Below are positions 1-7,620 of a stretch of DNA of 31,985 bases, in pieces. The stretch's first letter is position 1; each line of letters begins with the position of its first letter. The position numbers were made by a program, and so were the translations under genes. The notes under the pieces are model-generated. The model made no database searches. It was not told where the DNA came from and was given only the letters and a program-made list of their open reading frames with translations. The DNA is from Acidaminococcaceae bacterium (lineage in GTDB: Bacteria; Bacillota; Negativicutes; Acidaminococcales; Acidaminococcaceae): NCBI GenBank assembly GCA_022653215.1, contig JALCSJ010000004.1, forward strand, positions 1-31,985, in the 5' to 3' direction.

Positions 1-1
1 A

Positions 2-253
2 GCTTCCCAGCTGGAAAAAGTTGTAGTAAAAATGAAGGCCAAAGTTGGTGTCAGCGGCAAAATGTTTGGCTCCATTACTTCTAAAGACGTGGCTGAGGCT
101 CTTGTTAAGCAAACCGGTCTGGAAGGGGTGGACAGAAGAAAAATCGAACTCCAGGAACCTGTAAAGGGACCGGGGAAATTCGCTGCTGTTGCTAAGTTGC
201 TGCCGGAAATTACGGCAAAGTTTTATGTAAAAGTAGAGGAAGATAATGATTGA
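2..253 (+). CDS. rplI: 50S ribosomal protein L9, C-terminal part
   Basis: The reading frame is open from the window edge, with codons readable from base 2, and it ends at TGA 251-253. The 83 or so visible residues match the C-terminal domain of ribosomal protein L9, which binds 23S rRNA. Recognisable segments are GKMFGSITSKDVAEAL and IELQEPVKGPGKF, ending in an acidic tail. The N-terminal rRNA-binding domain and the connecting helix lie upstream of the window. The stop overlaps the dnaB start by 8 bases (ATGATTGA), so the two genes are translationally coupled. rplI-dnaB is a common bacterial gene order. The ATG at 32 is internal, not the true start. Confidence 0.95.
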   Translation, partial: ASQLEKVVVKMKAKVGVSGKMFGSITSKDVAEALVKQTGLEGVDRRKIELQEPVKGPGKFAAVAKLLPEITAKFYVKVEEDND

Positions 254-1577
254 TAGAATCCCGCCCCAAAATGTTGAGGCAGAACAAAGTGTCCTGGGAG
301 CTATGCTTCTGGACGGCAATGCTATAGACAGAGTAGCAGAAATCCTCCGGCCGGAGGATTTCTATCGTCAGGACAATAGGGTTATTTACGAAGCAATCCT
401 GGCCCTGAGAGCCAAAAGTCAGGCTGTAGATCTGGTTACCGTGACGGAGGAACTGCGTCATTTGGGTAAGCTGGATGAAGTAGGGGGTACTGCTACAATT
501 ACAGCTCTGTCCAATGCTGTGCCTACGGCCGCCAATGTTATGTACCATGCTAAAATCGTGGAAGAAAAGGCTCTTCGCCGTCAGTTAATCAGTGCTGCTA
601 CAGATGTGGCCAGTACAGGTTATGAAGAAGAAAAAGACATTGCGGAAACCATTGATTCTGCAGAGCAAAAGATTCTGGCAGTAGCTAACCGGAGAAATAC
701 CGGTGAAGTAACAAAAATAAAAGATATTGTAAAATCAGCTATGGGACGTATCGAAAAGCTTTATGATTCTAAAGAGGCTTTTACGGGACTACCTACCGGT
801 TTTACGGATTTTGACAGAATGACCAGCGGTTTGCAACCTTCCGATTTAATTATTGTGGCGGCACGGCCCAGTATGGGTAAATCCAGTCTGGTGCTGAATA
901 TTGCCCAGTATGTGGCCTTAAAGGGTAAAAAATCCGTAGCATTTTTCTCTTTGGAAATGAGTAAAGAACAATTGGTCCAAAGACTGCTCTGTTCGGAGGC
1001 AGGTATTGATGCATCCAGACTGAGAATAGGTCAGTTACAGGATGAAGAGTGGCCTAAGCTTGTTCAGGCGGCAGATAAACTCAGCAATGCGAAAATTATG
1101 CTGGACGATACTCCGGGCATTACGGCTTTGGAAATGCGCAGCAAGGCCAGACGGTGGAAAAATGAAAACGGTCTGGACTTAATTATCGTGGACTATTTGC
1201 AGTTAATGCAAGGTACCAGTAAGCGCAGTTCCGATAATCGTCAGCAGGAAATGAGTGATATTTCCCGGTCTTTAAAGGGACTGGCCAGAGAATTAAATGT
1301 GCCTGTAGTTGCGCTGTCTCAGTTAAGCCGCAGTGTAGAAAGCCGTACCAGCAAGCGTCCTATGCTAAGCGATTTGCGTGAGTCAGGGGCTCTGGAGCAG
1401 GATGCAGATATCGTAGCTTTTATTTACCGTGAGGATTACTATGATCCTGATACAGAGAACAAGAATATTGCAGAGTTTATTATTGCTAAACATCGTAATG
1501 GTCCGGTGGGAACAGTTCAGTTGTTCTTCCAGAAGGATATTACCAGATTCTACGATTTAAGCAAAAACCAAGAATAA
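246..1577 (+). CDS. dnaB: Replicative DNA helicase DnaB
   Basis: The 443-residue protein is a normal-length DnaB, the hexameric 5'-3' helicase that unwinds DNA ahead of the replisome and recruits primase. The N-terminal domain (about 1-150) begins with the typical PPQNVEAEQSVLGAML. A linker follows, then the RecA-like ATPase core: Walker A ARPSMGKSS at 206-214, SLEMS near 235, and the Walker B strand LIIVDYLQLM at 312-321. The arginine-rich region with LSQLSRSVESR near 357-367 and the DLRESGALEQDADI motif near 376-389 are also typical. No intein or insertion is visible. The start overlaps the end of rplI, and a hairpin terminator follows directly after the stop. Confidence 0.98.
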   Translation: MIDRIPPQNVEAEQSVLGAMLLDGNAIDRVAEILRPEDFYRQDNRVIYEAILALRAKSQAVDLVTVTEELRHLGKLDEVGGTATITALSNAVPTAANVMYHAKIVEEKALRRQLISAATDVASTGYEEEKDIAETIDSAEQKILAVANRRNTGEVTKIKDIVKSAMGRIEKLYDSKEAFTGLPTGFTDFDRMTSGLQPSDLIIVAARPSMGKSSLVLNIAQYVALKGKKSVAFFSLEMSKEQLVQRLLCSEAGIDASRLRIGQLQDEEWPKLVQAADKLSNAKIMLDDTPGITALEMRSKARRWKNENGLDLIIVDYLQLMQGTSKRSSDNRQQEMSDISRSLKGLARELNVPVVALSQLSRSVESRTSKRPMLSDLRESGALEQDADIVAFIYREDYYDPDTENKNIAEFIIAKHRNGPVGTVQLFFQKDITRFYDLSKNQE

Positions 1578-1617
1578 AAAACACACACACTTCTCTCATG
1601 AAAAGTGTGTGTTTTTC
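1576..1617 (+). terminator. Terminator after dnaB
   Basis: An AC-repeat arm (CACACACACTT) pairs with AAGTGTGTG across the loop CTCTCATGAA, and a run of five T follows. It starts at the dnaB stop codon and is the natural Rho-independent end of the rplI-dnaB transcript. Confidence 0.85.
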
Positions 1618-1627
1618 TATGATTCCA

Positions 1628-1722
1628 AACGACGGTGGAGCACTAAAAACGGGAGGTCATACTCGACCTAGGCGTGGCGGAATGCCACCGGGAGAGTGAC
1701 CGACCTTTTAGTGTCCGCCGTT
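1628..1722. repeat. Palindromic, strongly foldable intergenic element
   Basis: This 95-bp non-coding stretch between the convergent dnaB and nagA genes folds extensively. The outer arms are AACG-A-CGG (1628-1635) and CACTAAAA (1641-1648), facing TTTTAGTG (1706-1713) and CCG-C-CGTT (1715-1722), with only a small internal loop. Inside, GGTCA 1655-1659 can pair with TGACC 1697-1701. Alternatively AGGTC 1654-1658 pairs with GACCT 1665-1669 as a hairpin. The apex is GTGGC-GGAAT-GCCAC at 1674-1688. It has no protein-coding signal and I recognise no RNA family. It could be a REP-like or MITE-like palindrome, or a structured 3' RNA of nagA. Confidence 0.6.
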
Positions 1723-1754
1723 GACTATAGTCAAATACAGAAATATGTTTTAAC

Positions 1755-2891
1755 TTATGATTTAAAAACCGACTGTCCTTTGATGAAAGTTTGCTTAATG
1801 TGGCAGTTTTCGTCGAAGATTGTGATATTAGCCAGTTTTTTAGGTTCCAGTGACCCGATTTGTTCATCCAGACCGAATTCCGTGGCCGGATTCAAAGTCA
1901 CCATATTAATGACCGTGGACCAGTCAGCTCGGGTATTGGTCTTAAAGTTGGCTACCACCTGATTCATAGGAGCTACGGAGCCGGCCATAGAACCGTCGGC
2001 CAGCGTTGCCTTGCCGTTTTTCACATAGACCTTTTGTCCCCCTAGTTCGCTTTCACAATCTCCCAGCAGACAAGCCCGCATGGAATCTGTAATCAGAATA
2101 ATATTCTCAGGAGCTTTTGCTTTGAAAACCAGTCGTTGCACAGCAGGGTGAATATGAATATTATCGGCAATAAGCTCACATTTCACATGGGTATCCAGGC
2201 CAACGCCTACTAGTCCCGGAGCTCTGTGGTGAAGAGGACTCATGGCATTAAATAAATGAGTAATGTGAGAAGCACCGGCCCTGAGTGCATCAAGAGCCTG
2301 TTCGTAGGTGGCGGCACTGTGGCCCAGAGAGACAATAATGTCATTATCTGCACAGGTCTCAATGAAAGAAGTATCTGCTAGCGTTTCCGGCGCTAAAGTA
2401 ATAATTTTTATAACATCCTTAAAAGGTTCTAAAAGGGAAAAATCAGCCTTTTGGATATTTTTTTCTGCCTGGGCCCCTTTATATTGAGGACTGATAAAAG
2501 GTCCTTCCAGATTGGCACCCCGTACTATTGCTCCTAATTCTCGGTATTGACCTTGACGAATATTAGTCAAAGCCGTGGCAATTCTGGAAAAATCGTAGGT
2601 CATAGTAGTAGGCAAAAAGTCCGTTACGCCGGTAGCAGGCAGAGCCTCTGCCATCCTACTGATACTGGTCTGGTCCTCGTCCATGGCATCGGCACCCTTT
2701 ATGCCATGAATATGAATATTAAAAAATCCCGGGGCTACATAGTTTCCTTGGGCATCATAAACCCGGTCATAGTTTTCCGACTGAAATTTATCGGCTTCTT
2801 CTATGGCCTGAATCGTGTCATTAAAGACAAGAATATGTTTTTCCTCAACGCTATGTGGTAAAATAAGTTTACCATTAATAATTGCTTGCAT
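1755..2891 (-). CDS. nagA: N-acetylglucosamine-6-phosphate deacetylase
   Basis: This enzyme converts GlcNAc-6-phosphate to glucosamine-6-phosphate and acetate in the cytoplasm. The 378-residue protein has the NagA amidohydrolase layout. It shows a metal-type HxH (H60, H62 in NIHIHGIKG), the NLEGPF motif with E129, SLGHS with H191, THLFNAM with H212 and the catalytic aspartate D269 in LITDSM. I start it at the ATG at 2891, preceded by GGTG at good spacing. An in-frame GTG at 2900 would add three residues but has no usable ribosome binding site. It is divergent from murQ and would take over GlcNAc-6P made by MurQ. nagB is not in the window. Confidence 0.96.
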   Translation of the reverse strand: MQAIINGKLILPHSVEEKHILVFNDTIQAIEEADKFQSENYDRVYDAQGNYVAPGFFNIHIHGIKGADAMDEDQTSISRMAEALPATGVTDFLPTTMTYDFSRIATALTNIRQGQYRELGAIVRGANLEGPFISPQYKGAQAEKNIQKADFSLLEPFKDVIKIITLAPETLADTSFIETCADNDIIVSLGHSAATYEQALDALRAGASHITHLFNAMSPLHHRAPGLVGVGLDTHVKCELIADNIHIHPAVQRLVFKAKAPENIILITDSMRACLLGDCESELGGQKVYVKNGKATLADGSMAGSVAPMNQVVANFKTNTRADWSTVINMVTLNPATEFGLDEQIGSLEPKKLANITIFDENCHIKQTFIKGQSVFKS

Positions 2892-2913
2892 AATTATCAC
2901 CGCTTTTCTTATT

Positions 2914-2924
2914 TAATTATAACA
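2914..2924 (-). promoter_or_regulatory. Probable nagA promoter (extended -10)
   Basis: Read on the minus strand, TGTTATAAT is a TG-extended -10 box about 25 bases upstream of the nagA start. A weak TTGTTA lies about 19 bases further up. The whole nagA-murQ divergent gap is only 55 bp, so the two promoters must overlap or lie back to back. A plus-strand TATAAC at 2918-2923 is a candidate murQ -10 with no good -35. Confidence 0.5.
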
Positions 2925-2946
2925 CATTGGTACAGGAGGGTAACAA

Positions 2947-3783
2947 GTGATAAATTTAGATAAAATTGCTACCGAACAACGCAATCAGGCTAGCTCTCAT
3001 ATTGACCAAGTTTCGACTTTGGAAATGGTGACCATTATAAATAATGAAGATAAAAAAGTACCGGAGGCAATCACTCCGCTTTTGCCGAAAATTGCTAAGG
3101 CTGTGGAAATCATTGCTGCCCATTTACATCAGGGCGGACGTTTGTTTTATGTGGGCAGCGGCACATCCGGCCGCTTGGGCATTTTAGATGCGGCAGAGTG
3201 TCCGCCGACTTTCAGTACAGAACCGGAAATGGTTCAGGGTATTATTGCCGGAGGAACTGAGGCTATCTTTCGGGCTCAGGAAGGGGCGGAGGATTCTGTG
3301 GCAGGAGGGGCCAAGGACATGGCTGCTCATGAAGTAAGGGCAAAAGACGTAGTCGTGGGACTTACTGCTTCAGGACGGACACCTTATGTGGCCGGAGCTT
3401 TAGCCTATGCCCGGAAACAGGGAGCGCCTACTATTAGTATTACATGTACGGATCATCCGGAAGTAGCTCAATGGGCGGATATTAGTCTGGAAGCTTTGGT
3501 AGGACCGGAAGTTATTACCGGGTCTACCCGCATGAAAGCCGGCACAGCTCAGAAAATGATTTTAAATATGCTTTCTACCGGTGCCATGATTAAATTAGGC
3601 AAGGTTTACGGAAATTTAATGGTAGACGTGAAAGCTTCCAATAAAAAGCTGGAAGCCAGAGCTAAACGCATAGTCAGGACTGCCACTGGCTGCGATCAGG
3701 CAGAAGCGGCACAAGCCTTGGAGCAATCCGGAGGATGTGCTAGACAAGCTATTGATTTGTTACGGGGGAAATATGACAAATAA
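2947..3783 (+). CDS. murQ: N-acetylmuramic acid 6-phosphate etherase
   Basis: MurQ cleaves the lactyl ether of MurNAc-6-phosphate to give GlcNAc-6-phosphate and D-lactate. The 278-residue protein is slightly shorter than E. coli MurQ. It carries the SIS sugar-phosphate fold with YVGSGTSGRLGILDAAECPPTF at about 68-89, where E84 corresponds to the catalytic glutamate, and the family motif GPEVITGSTRMKAGTAQK. The GTG start at 2947 follows a strong AGGAGGG. The C-terminus overlaps the start of the PTS gene by 11 bases, so murQ-murP are coupled. Its product is the substrate of the divergent nagA. Confidence 0.97.
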   Translation: MINLDKIATEQRNQASSHIDQVSTLEMVTIINNEDKKVPEAITPLLPKIAKAVEIIAAHLHQGGRLFYVGSGTSGRLGILDAAECPPTFSTEPEMVQGIIAGGTEAIFRAQEGAEDSVAGGAKDMAAHEVRAKDVVVGLTASGRTPYVAGALAYARKQGAPTISITCTDHPEVAQWADISLEALVGPEVITGSTRMKAGTAQKMILNMLSTGAMIKLGKVYGNLMVDVKASNKKLEARAKRIVRTATGCDQAEAAQALEQSGGCARQAIDLLRGKYDK

Positions 3784-5146
3784 AGAAATTGCTCAAGAAA
3801 TTTTAAATATCGTAGGTCCTGCCTCTAACGTGACACATGCAGCTAACTGCATGACCAGACTGCGTATTTTAGTGAAGACAGAAAATTTTACTAAAGAAGA
3901 TTTACAAAAAACCCCGGGAATTTTGGGGGTAAATAAACAAGGGGAAGAGTGGCAAATAGTACTGGGACCGGGGAAAGCAGGCCTGGTGACGACAGAGTTT
4001 AAGGAACTTTTGACTCAGCAGGCTGCTTGTGAGGAACAAGAAAGGTCAATGTCTAATGAGCTTAAAATACAAGTAGGAGACGGCCGGGCTCTTCATGCTG
4101 CCTTTCGCCAAAAAAATGCTACACCATTCAAGCTTTTTTTGAAGAAAATAGCTAATATTTTTATGCCTTTGATTCCTGCTTTTATTGGCTGTGGCTTAAT
4201 TACAGGCATATTAAATGTGGCAGTAAAATATGAGCCGGCCCTAAGCACAGAACCACTCATTCAGATTCTGGGAATTGCCGGACGAACGGTTTTCTGGGGG
4301 CTGAATATGTTTGTGGGACTTAATGCTGCCAAAGAATTTGGGGGAACCCCGATTTTAGGAGGCGTTCTTGGGGCAGTTTTGGCTCATCCTTTATTAAATA
4401 AAATCACTTTCTGGGGAGATCCTTTGGTTCCTGGCCGAGGGGGTATTATTGCCGTGCTTTTGGTAGTGGCGTTTGCTGCCTGGCTGGAAAAGAAGCTTCA
4501 TAAGATAGTACCGGAAATGCTGGATTTGTTTTTAACACCCCTCTTAGTTGTTGTGATTGCTGCCTTAGCAGGAGTTATTGTGCTGCAGCCCATAGGCGGC
4601 TATATTTCCGAAGGGATTGGTACAGCGGCTACTGTAGCGATTAGTAAAGGGGGACCGGTAACAGGGTTTATTTTGGGGGGAACGTTTTTGCCCTTAGTTA
4701 TGCTGGGGGTTCATCAGGGGTTGACCCCTATTCATGCAGAACTTCTCAGTCGTTATGGGGTTACTATTTTGTTGCCAATTTTGGCCATGGCAGGAGCAGG
4801 GCAGGTAGGAGCAGCTTTAGCCATTTATTTTAAAACAAAAAACCGCAGAGTGAAAAAAACCATAGCTTCAGCTTTACCTGTAGGTATCATGGGCATAGGT
4901 GAGCCTTTGATTTACGGGGTTACCCTGCCTTTAGGCAAACCATTTCTAGGAGCCTGTATAGGAGGGGCTTTAGGTGGGGCTGTTCAGGCGGCAGGTATGG
5001 TAGGAGCATCTGCTCTTGGTTTGTCAGGATTGCCTTTGGCAGCCAGTACTGATAATATTCCCGTATATTTAATGGGCCTGGGGGCAGGTTATGCGGGAGG
5101 GTTTATTGCTACCTGGGTCTTAGGTTTCGAGGATCCGGAAAATTAA
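3773..5146 (+). CDS. murP: PTS EIIBC permease for MurNAc or MurNAc-GlcNAc
   Basis: This is a glucose-superfamily phosphotransferase permease. An EIIB domain (about 1-85) holds the phosphorylated cysteine C26 in HAANCMTRLRI, followed by a linker and a membrane EIIC domain (about 115-455) with the GIGEPLIYG motif at 374-382. The 457 residues and domain order fit MurP. There is no EIIA domain and no EIIA gene nearby, so a shared EIIA elsewhere is expected, as for E. coli MurP. I start at ATG 3773 after ACGGGGG, since the upstream in-frame TTG/ATG codons lie inside murQ. Position between murQ and mupG supports MurNAc or MurNAc-GlcNAc as substrate; sequence alone would also fit sucrose or trehalose relatives. 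Confidence 0.88.
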   Translation: MTNKEIAQEILNIVGPASNVTHAANCMTRLRILVKTENFTKEDLQKTPGILGVNKQGEEWQIVLGPGKAGLVTTEFKELLTQQAACEEQERSMSNELKIQVGDGRALHAAFRQKNATPFKLFLKKIANIFMPLIPAFIGCGLITGILNVAVKYEPALSTEPLIQILGIAGRTVFWGLNMFVGLNAAKEFGGTPILGGVLGAVLAHPLLNKITFWGDPLVPGRGGIIAVLLVVAFAAWLEKKLHKIVPEMLDLFLTPLLVVVIAALAGVIVLQPIGGYISEGIGTAATVAISKGGPVTGFILGGTFLPLVMLGVHQGLTPIHAELLSRYGVTILLPILAMAGAGQVGAALAIYFKTKNRRVKKTIASALPVGIMGIGEPLIYGVTLPLGKPFLGACIGGALGGAVQAAGMVGASALGLSGLPLAASTDNIPVYLMGLGAGYAGGFIATWVLGFEDPEN

Positions 5147-5164
5147 GGGTTTTAAGGAGGTTCT

Positions 5165-6208
5165 ATGCTTACGAAAGGTTTTGCTGTGTATCCGGGTTTG
5201 GATAATACAGCGGCAGAAAATAAAAATTTAATAGAAAAAGCGGCAGCCTTGGGCTACAGAACAATGTTCGTTTCCCTGCATATTCCGGAAACAGACAGCA
5301 AACGTCTGGAGAAAGAAATGTGGGATCTGCTGCAGCTGGCAGCTCAATATCGTATAGAGGTAATTGCCGATATTGGTCCGGAAACCAGGAACTTGCTGGG
5401 CATTACTTATTTGCGCTTAGACGACGGATTTACACCGGCCCAGGTGAAACAACTGCTGGCAGTCAAAGGCAAGCGCAAAATTGTTCTTAACGCATCCACA
5501 GTGACAGAAACCTTTTTACAGAGTTTACAGCAGGAAGATATTGATTTTAGACGGATAACGGCTCTGCATAATTTTTATCCACGGGTAAATACCGGTCTTG
5601 ACGTGAACTTTTTTCTAAGACAAAATGCGCTTTTTGCTAAATATGGCATTAGAGTAGGAGCCTTTATTCCTAGTCAAGCAGGACGTCGGGGTCCTCTTTA
5701 CGAAGGATTGCCTTCTATTGAAGAGACTAGGATAATGTCTGCCTCTTTAAGTGCAAGGCTTCTGGCCATGTTAGGAGTGAAAGAAATAATTTTCGGAGAC
5801 AGTATGCCTTCAGATGCTGAATTAACAGAGGTTGCTGCTGTCATGGATGATATTATGATTTTTACTTTGGAGGGAGTTATCCCACAAGAAGCATTGGAAA
5901 AATTTTTACAGGGAACCTTTACCACTAGACCCGAAGGAGCAAAGGATTTAATACGTACTGTCGAAAGCAGAAAACTTCTGAAGGGGCAGACTATAGAACC
6001 TGGTGTAATGGGCATGCGGCCGGCCGGGACTGTAACCGTCGACAATAAATATTTCGGCCGTTATCAGGGGGAACTATCTATCGTACAACATTTATTGCCC
6101 CCGGAATTTCGTACTACGGTAGTAGGTCATATTCCGGCAGAAGAAGTATTTCTGCTCCAATATTTAAAACCCGGAACTAAGTTTAAATTCCGAACGTTTG
6201 GGTTTTAG
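5165..6208 (+). CDS. mupG: DUF871 protein, probable 6-phospho-N-acetylmuramidase MupG
   Basis: The 347-residue protein has the DUF871 layout. A TIM-barrel-like N-terminal domain (about 1-235) begins TKGFAVYPGLD and contains LHNFYPR and the GAFIPSQAGRRGPLYEGLP segment. A smaller C-terminal beta domain contains RPAGTVTVDNKYFGRYQGEL. In Staphylococcus aureus the DUF871 enzyme MupG hydrolyses MurNAc-6P-GlcNAc and is encoded with murQ and murP. The same neighbourhood here supports that role. It starts 18 bases after murP behind TAAGGAGG and is the last gene of the operon. No murR regulator gene is adjacent. Individual catalytic residues were not assigned. Confidence 0.85.
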   Translation: MLTKGFAVYPGLDNTAAENKNLIEKAAALGYRTMFVSLHIPETDSKRLEKEMWDLLQLAAQYRIEVIADIGPETRNLLGITYLRLDDGFTPAQVKQLLAVKGKRKIVLNASTVTETFLQSLQQEDIDFRRITALHNFYPRVNTGLDVNFFLRQNALFAKYGIRVGAFIPSQAGRRGPLYEGLPSIEETRIMSASLSARLLAMLGVKEIIFGDSMPSDAELTEVAAVMDDIMIFTLEGVIPQEALEKFLQGTFTTRPEGAKDLIRTVESRKLLKGQTIEPGVMGMRPAGTVTVDNKYFGRYQGELSIVQHLLPPEFRTTVVGHIPAEEVFLLQYLKPGTKFKFRTFGF

Positions 6209-6230
6209 CACTAAAAAATATTCGTAACCA

Positions 6231-6259
6231 TTGCGCACAATACAAGAAAATGTTAAAAT
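6231..6259 (+). promoter_or_regulatory. purB promoter
   Basis: TTGCGC (6231-6236) and TAAAAT (6254-6259) are separated by exactly 17 bases, with TGT just before the -10. They lie about 57 bases upstream of the purB start and fit a sigma-70-type promoter for purB-purA. Confidence 0.7.
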
Positions 6260-6273
6260 ATTGATTAGTTGTT

Positions 6274-6291
6274 GCTGGGAGTTTTCCCGGC
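6274..6291 (+). other. Leader hairpin upstream of purB
   Basis: GCTGGGA and TCCCGGC pair around the loop GTTT in the predicted purB 5' leader, 9 bases before the AGGAGG. No T-run follows, so it is not a simple terminator. It may stabilise the mRNA or limit ribosome access. Confidence 0.4.
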
Positions 6292-6315
6292 CAAAAGAGA
6301 ACAGGAGGCAATACT

Positions 6316-7608
6316 GTGATTCCACGTTATACGAGTAAAGAAATGGGTTCCATTTGGACAGAAGAAAATGAAGACCGTACAATGATGCGGGTAGAGATTC
6401 TGGCTTGCGAAGCCATGAATAAACTGGGCATCATTCCCGATGAAGATTTAAAAAACATTCAAACCAAGTCTGATTTTGATCTGGACAGAGTCCATGAAAT
6501 CGAAAAAGTTACTAACCATGATATAATTTCCCTGCTAACCGCTATAGGTGAACATGTTGGTGAGTCTTCCAAGTATATTCATAAAGGCCTGACCAGCAGT
6601 GACGTTAAAGATACTGCTATGGGCGTTATGATGAAACAATCAGCAGAACTGCTGCTTAAACTGGAAAAAGAACTTCGGGAAGTACTGCGTAAACAAGCAG
6701 TTAAATATAGGAACACCATTTGCGTGGGCCGTACCCATGGCATTCATGCAGAACCTACGATTTTTGGACTGAAGTTTTTGCTGTGGATGGATGAAACAGA
6801 CAGAAATATTGAAAGACTGGAACTGGCTAAAAAATATATCTCCATTGGTAAACTAAGCGGCGCCGTTGGCACCTATTCCAATATTAATCCTTTTGTAGAA
6901 GATTATGTCTGCAAAAAGCTGGGCCTTGACTCTGCTAAACTTGCTACTCAGGTTATCCAAAGAGACCGTCATGCTTTCTATTTGACCACCATTGCCGTCT
7001 GCGGTGCTTCTTTGGAAAAGATGGCTTTGGAAATCCGTCATCTGCAAAGAACCGAAGTTCGCGAAGCTGAGGAATATTTTGCTCCCGGTCAAAAGGGCTC
7101 TTCTGCTATGCCTCATAAACGCAACCCCATTACCTGCGAAAAAATCTGCGGGTTGGCCAGAGTACTGAGAGGAAATGCTGAAGCTGCTTTAGAGAACGTA
7201 GCCCTGTGGCATGAAAGAGATATTTCCCACTCTTCCGTAGAACGGATTATTCTGCCGGATTCCACGATTTTACTGGACCATATGCTGAGAAAAACTACCA
7301 ACTTATTAGATAAACTTTTAGTTTATCCTGATGCCATGATCGCTAACCTGAATAAAACCGGTGGCCTGATTTACAGTCCTAATGTGCTTACCGCTTTGGT
7401 TACCAAAGGTGCAGCCAGAAACGATGCCTACGTTTGGGTACAGAGAAATGCCATGGCTCGTTGGCTGAAGGGTGAGGACTTTAAGACTAACTTGGAAAAA
7501 GATGCAGACATTAAACAATATCTTACTGATGCAGATATTGAAGCCTGCATGGAACCTAAACATATGTTAAAGAATGTTGATATGATTTATGCCAGATTTG
7601 GCCTATAA
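6316..7608 (+). CDS. purB: Adenylosuccinate lyase
   Basis: This cytoplasmic enzyme acts twice in purine synthesis: SAICAR to AICAR, and adenylosuccinate to AMP. The 430-residue length is typical of the short PurB class. Visible motifs are GLTSSDVKDTA near 91-101, GRTHGIHAEPT with the catalytic-type H141, and the fumarase/aspartase-superfamily signature GSSAMPHKRNP at 261-271 with its mobile serine. The GTG start at 6316 follows ACAGGAGG at ideal spacing. purA begins 12 bases downstream, so the last two steps to AMP are co-transcribed. Confidence 0.98.
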   Translation: MIPRYTSKEMGSIWTEENEDRTMMRVEILACEAMNKLGIIPDEDLKNIQTKSDFDLDRVHEIEKVTNHDIISLLTAIGEHVGESSKYIHKGLTSSDVKDTAMGVMMKQSAELLLKLEKELREVLRKQAVKYRNTICVGRTHGIHAEPTIFGLKFLLWMDETDRNIERLELAKKYISIGKLSGAVGTYSNINPFVEDYVCKKLGLDSAKLATQVIQRDRHAFYLTTIAVCGASLEKMALEIRHLQRTEVREAEEYFAPGQKGSSAMPHKRNPITCEKICGLARVLRGNAEAALENVALWHERDISHSSVERIILPDSTILLDHMLRKTTNLLDKLLVYPDAMIANLNKTGGLIYSPNVLTALVTKGAARNDAYVWVQRNAMARWLKGEDFKTNLEKDADIKQYLTDADIEACMEPKHMLKNVDMIYARFGL

Positions 7609-7620
7609 GGAGATGCTCAC

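Noticed and set aside
210..548. 112-codon minus-strand frame over rplI/dnaB
   Set aside because: Shadow of dnaB; no ribosome binding site and composition unlike a real protein.
1628..1730. Group I or group II intron remnant (GACTATAGTC after the element)
   Set aside because: No domain V, no P7/P3 core and no reverse transcriptase or homing endonuclease; the palindrome alone is not enough.
3737..3772. Upstream extension of the PTS permease
   Set aside because: The extra 12 residues come from inside murQ; MTNKEIAQEIL at 3773 has a good ribosome binding site and is the normal EIIB start.
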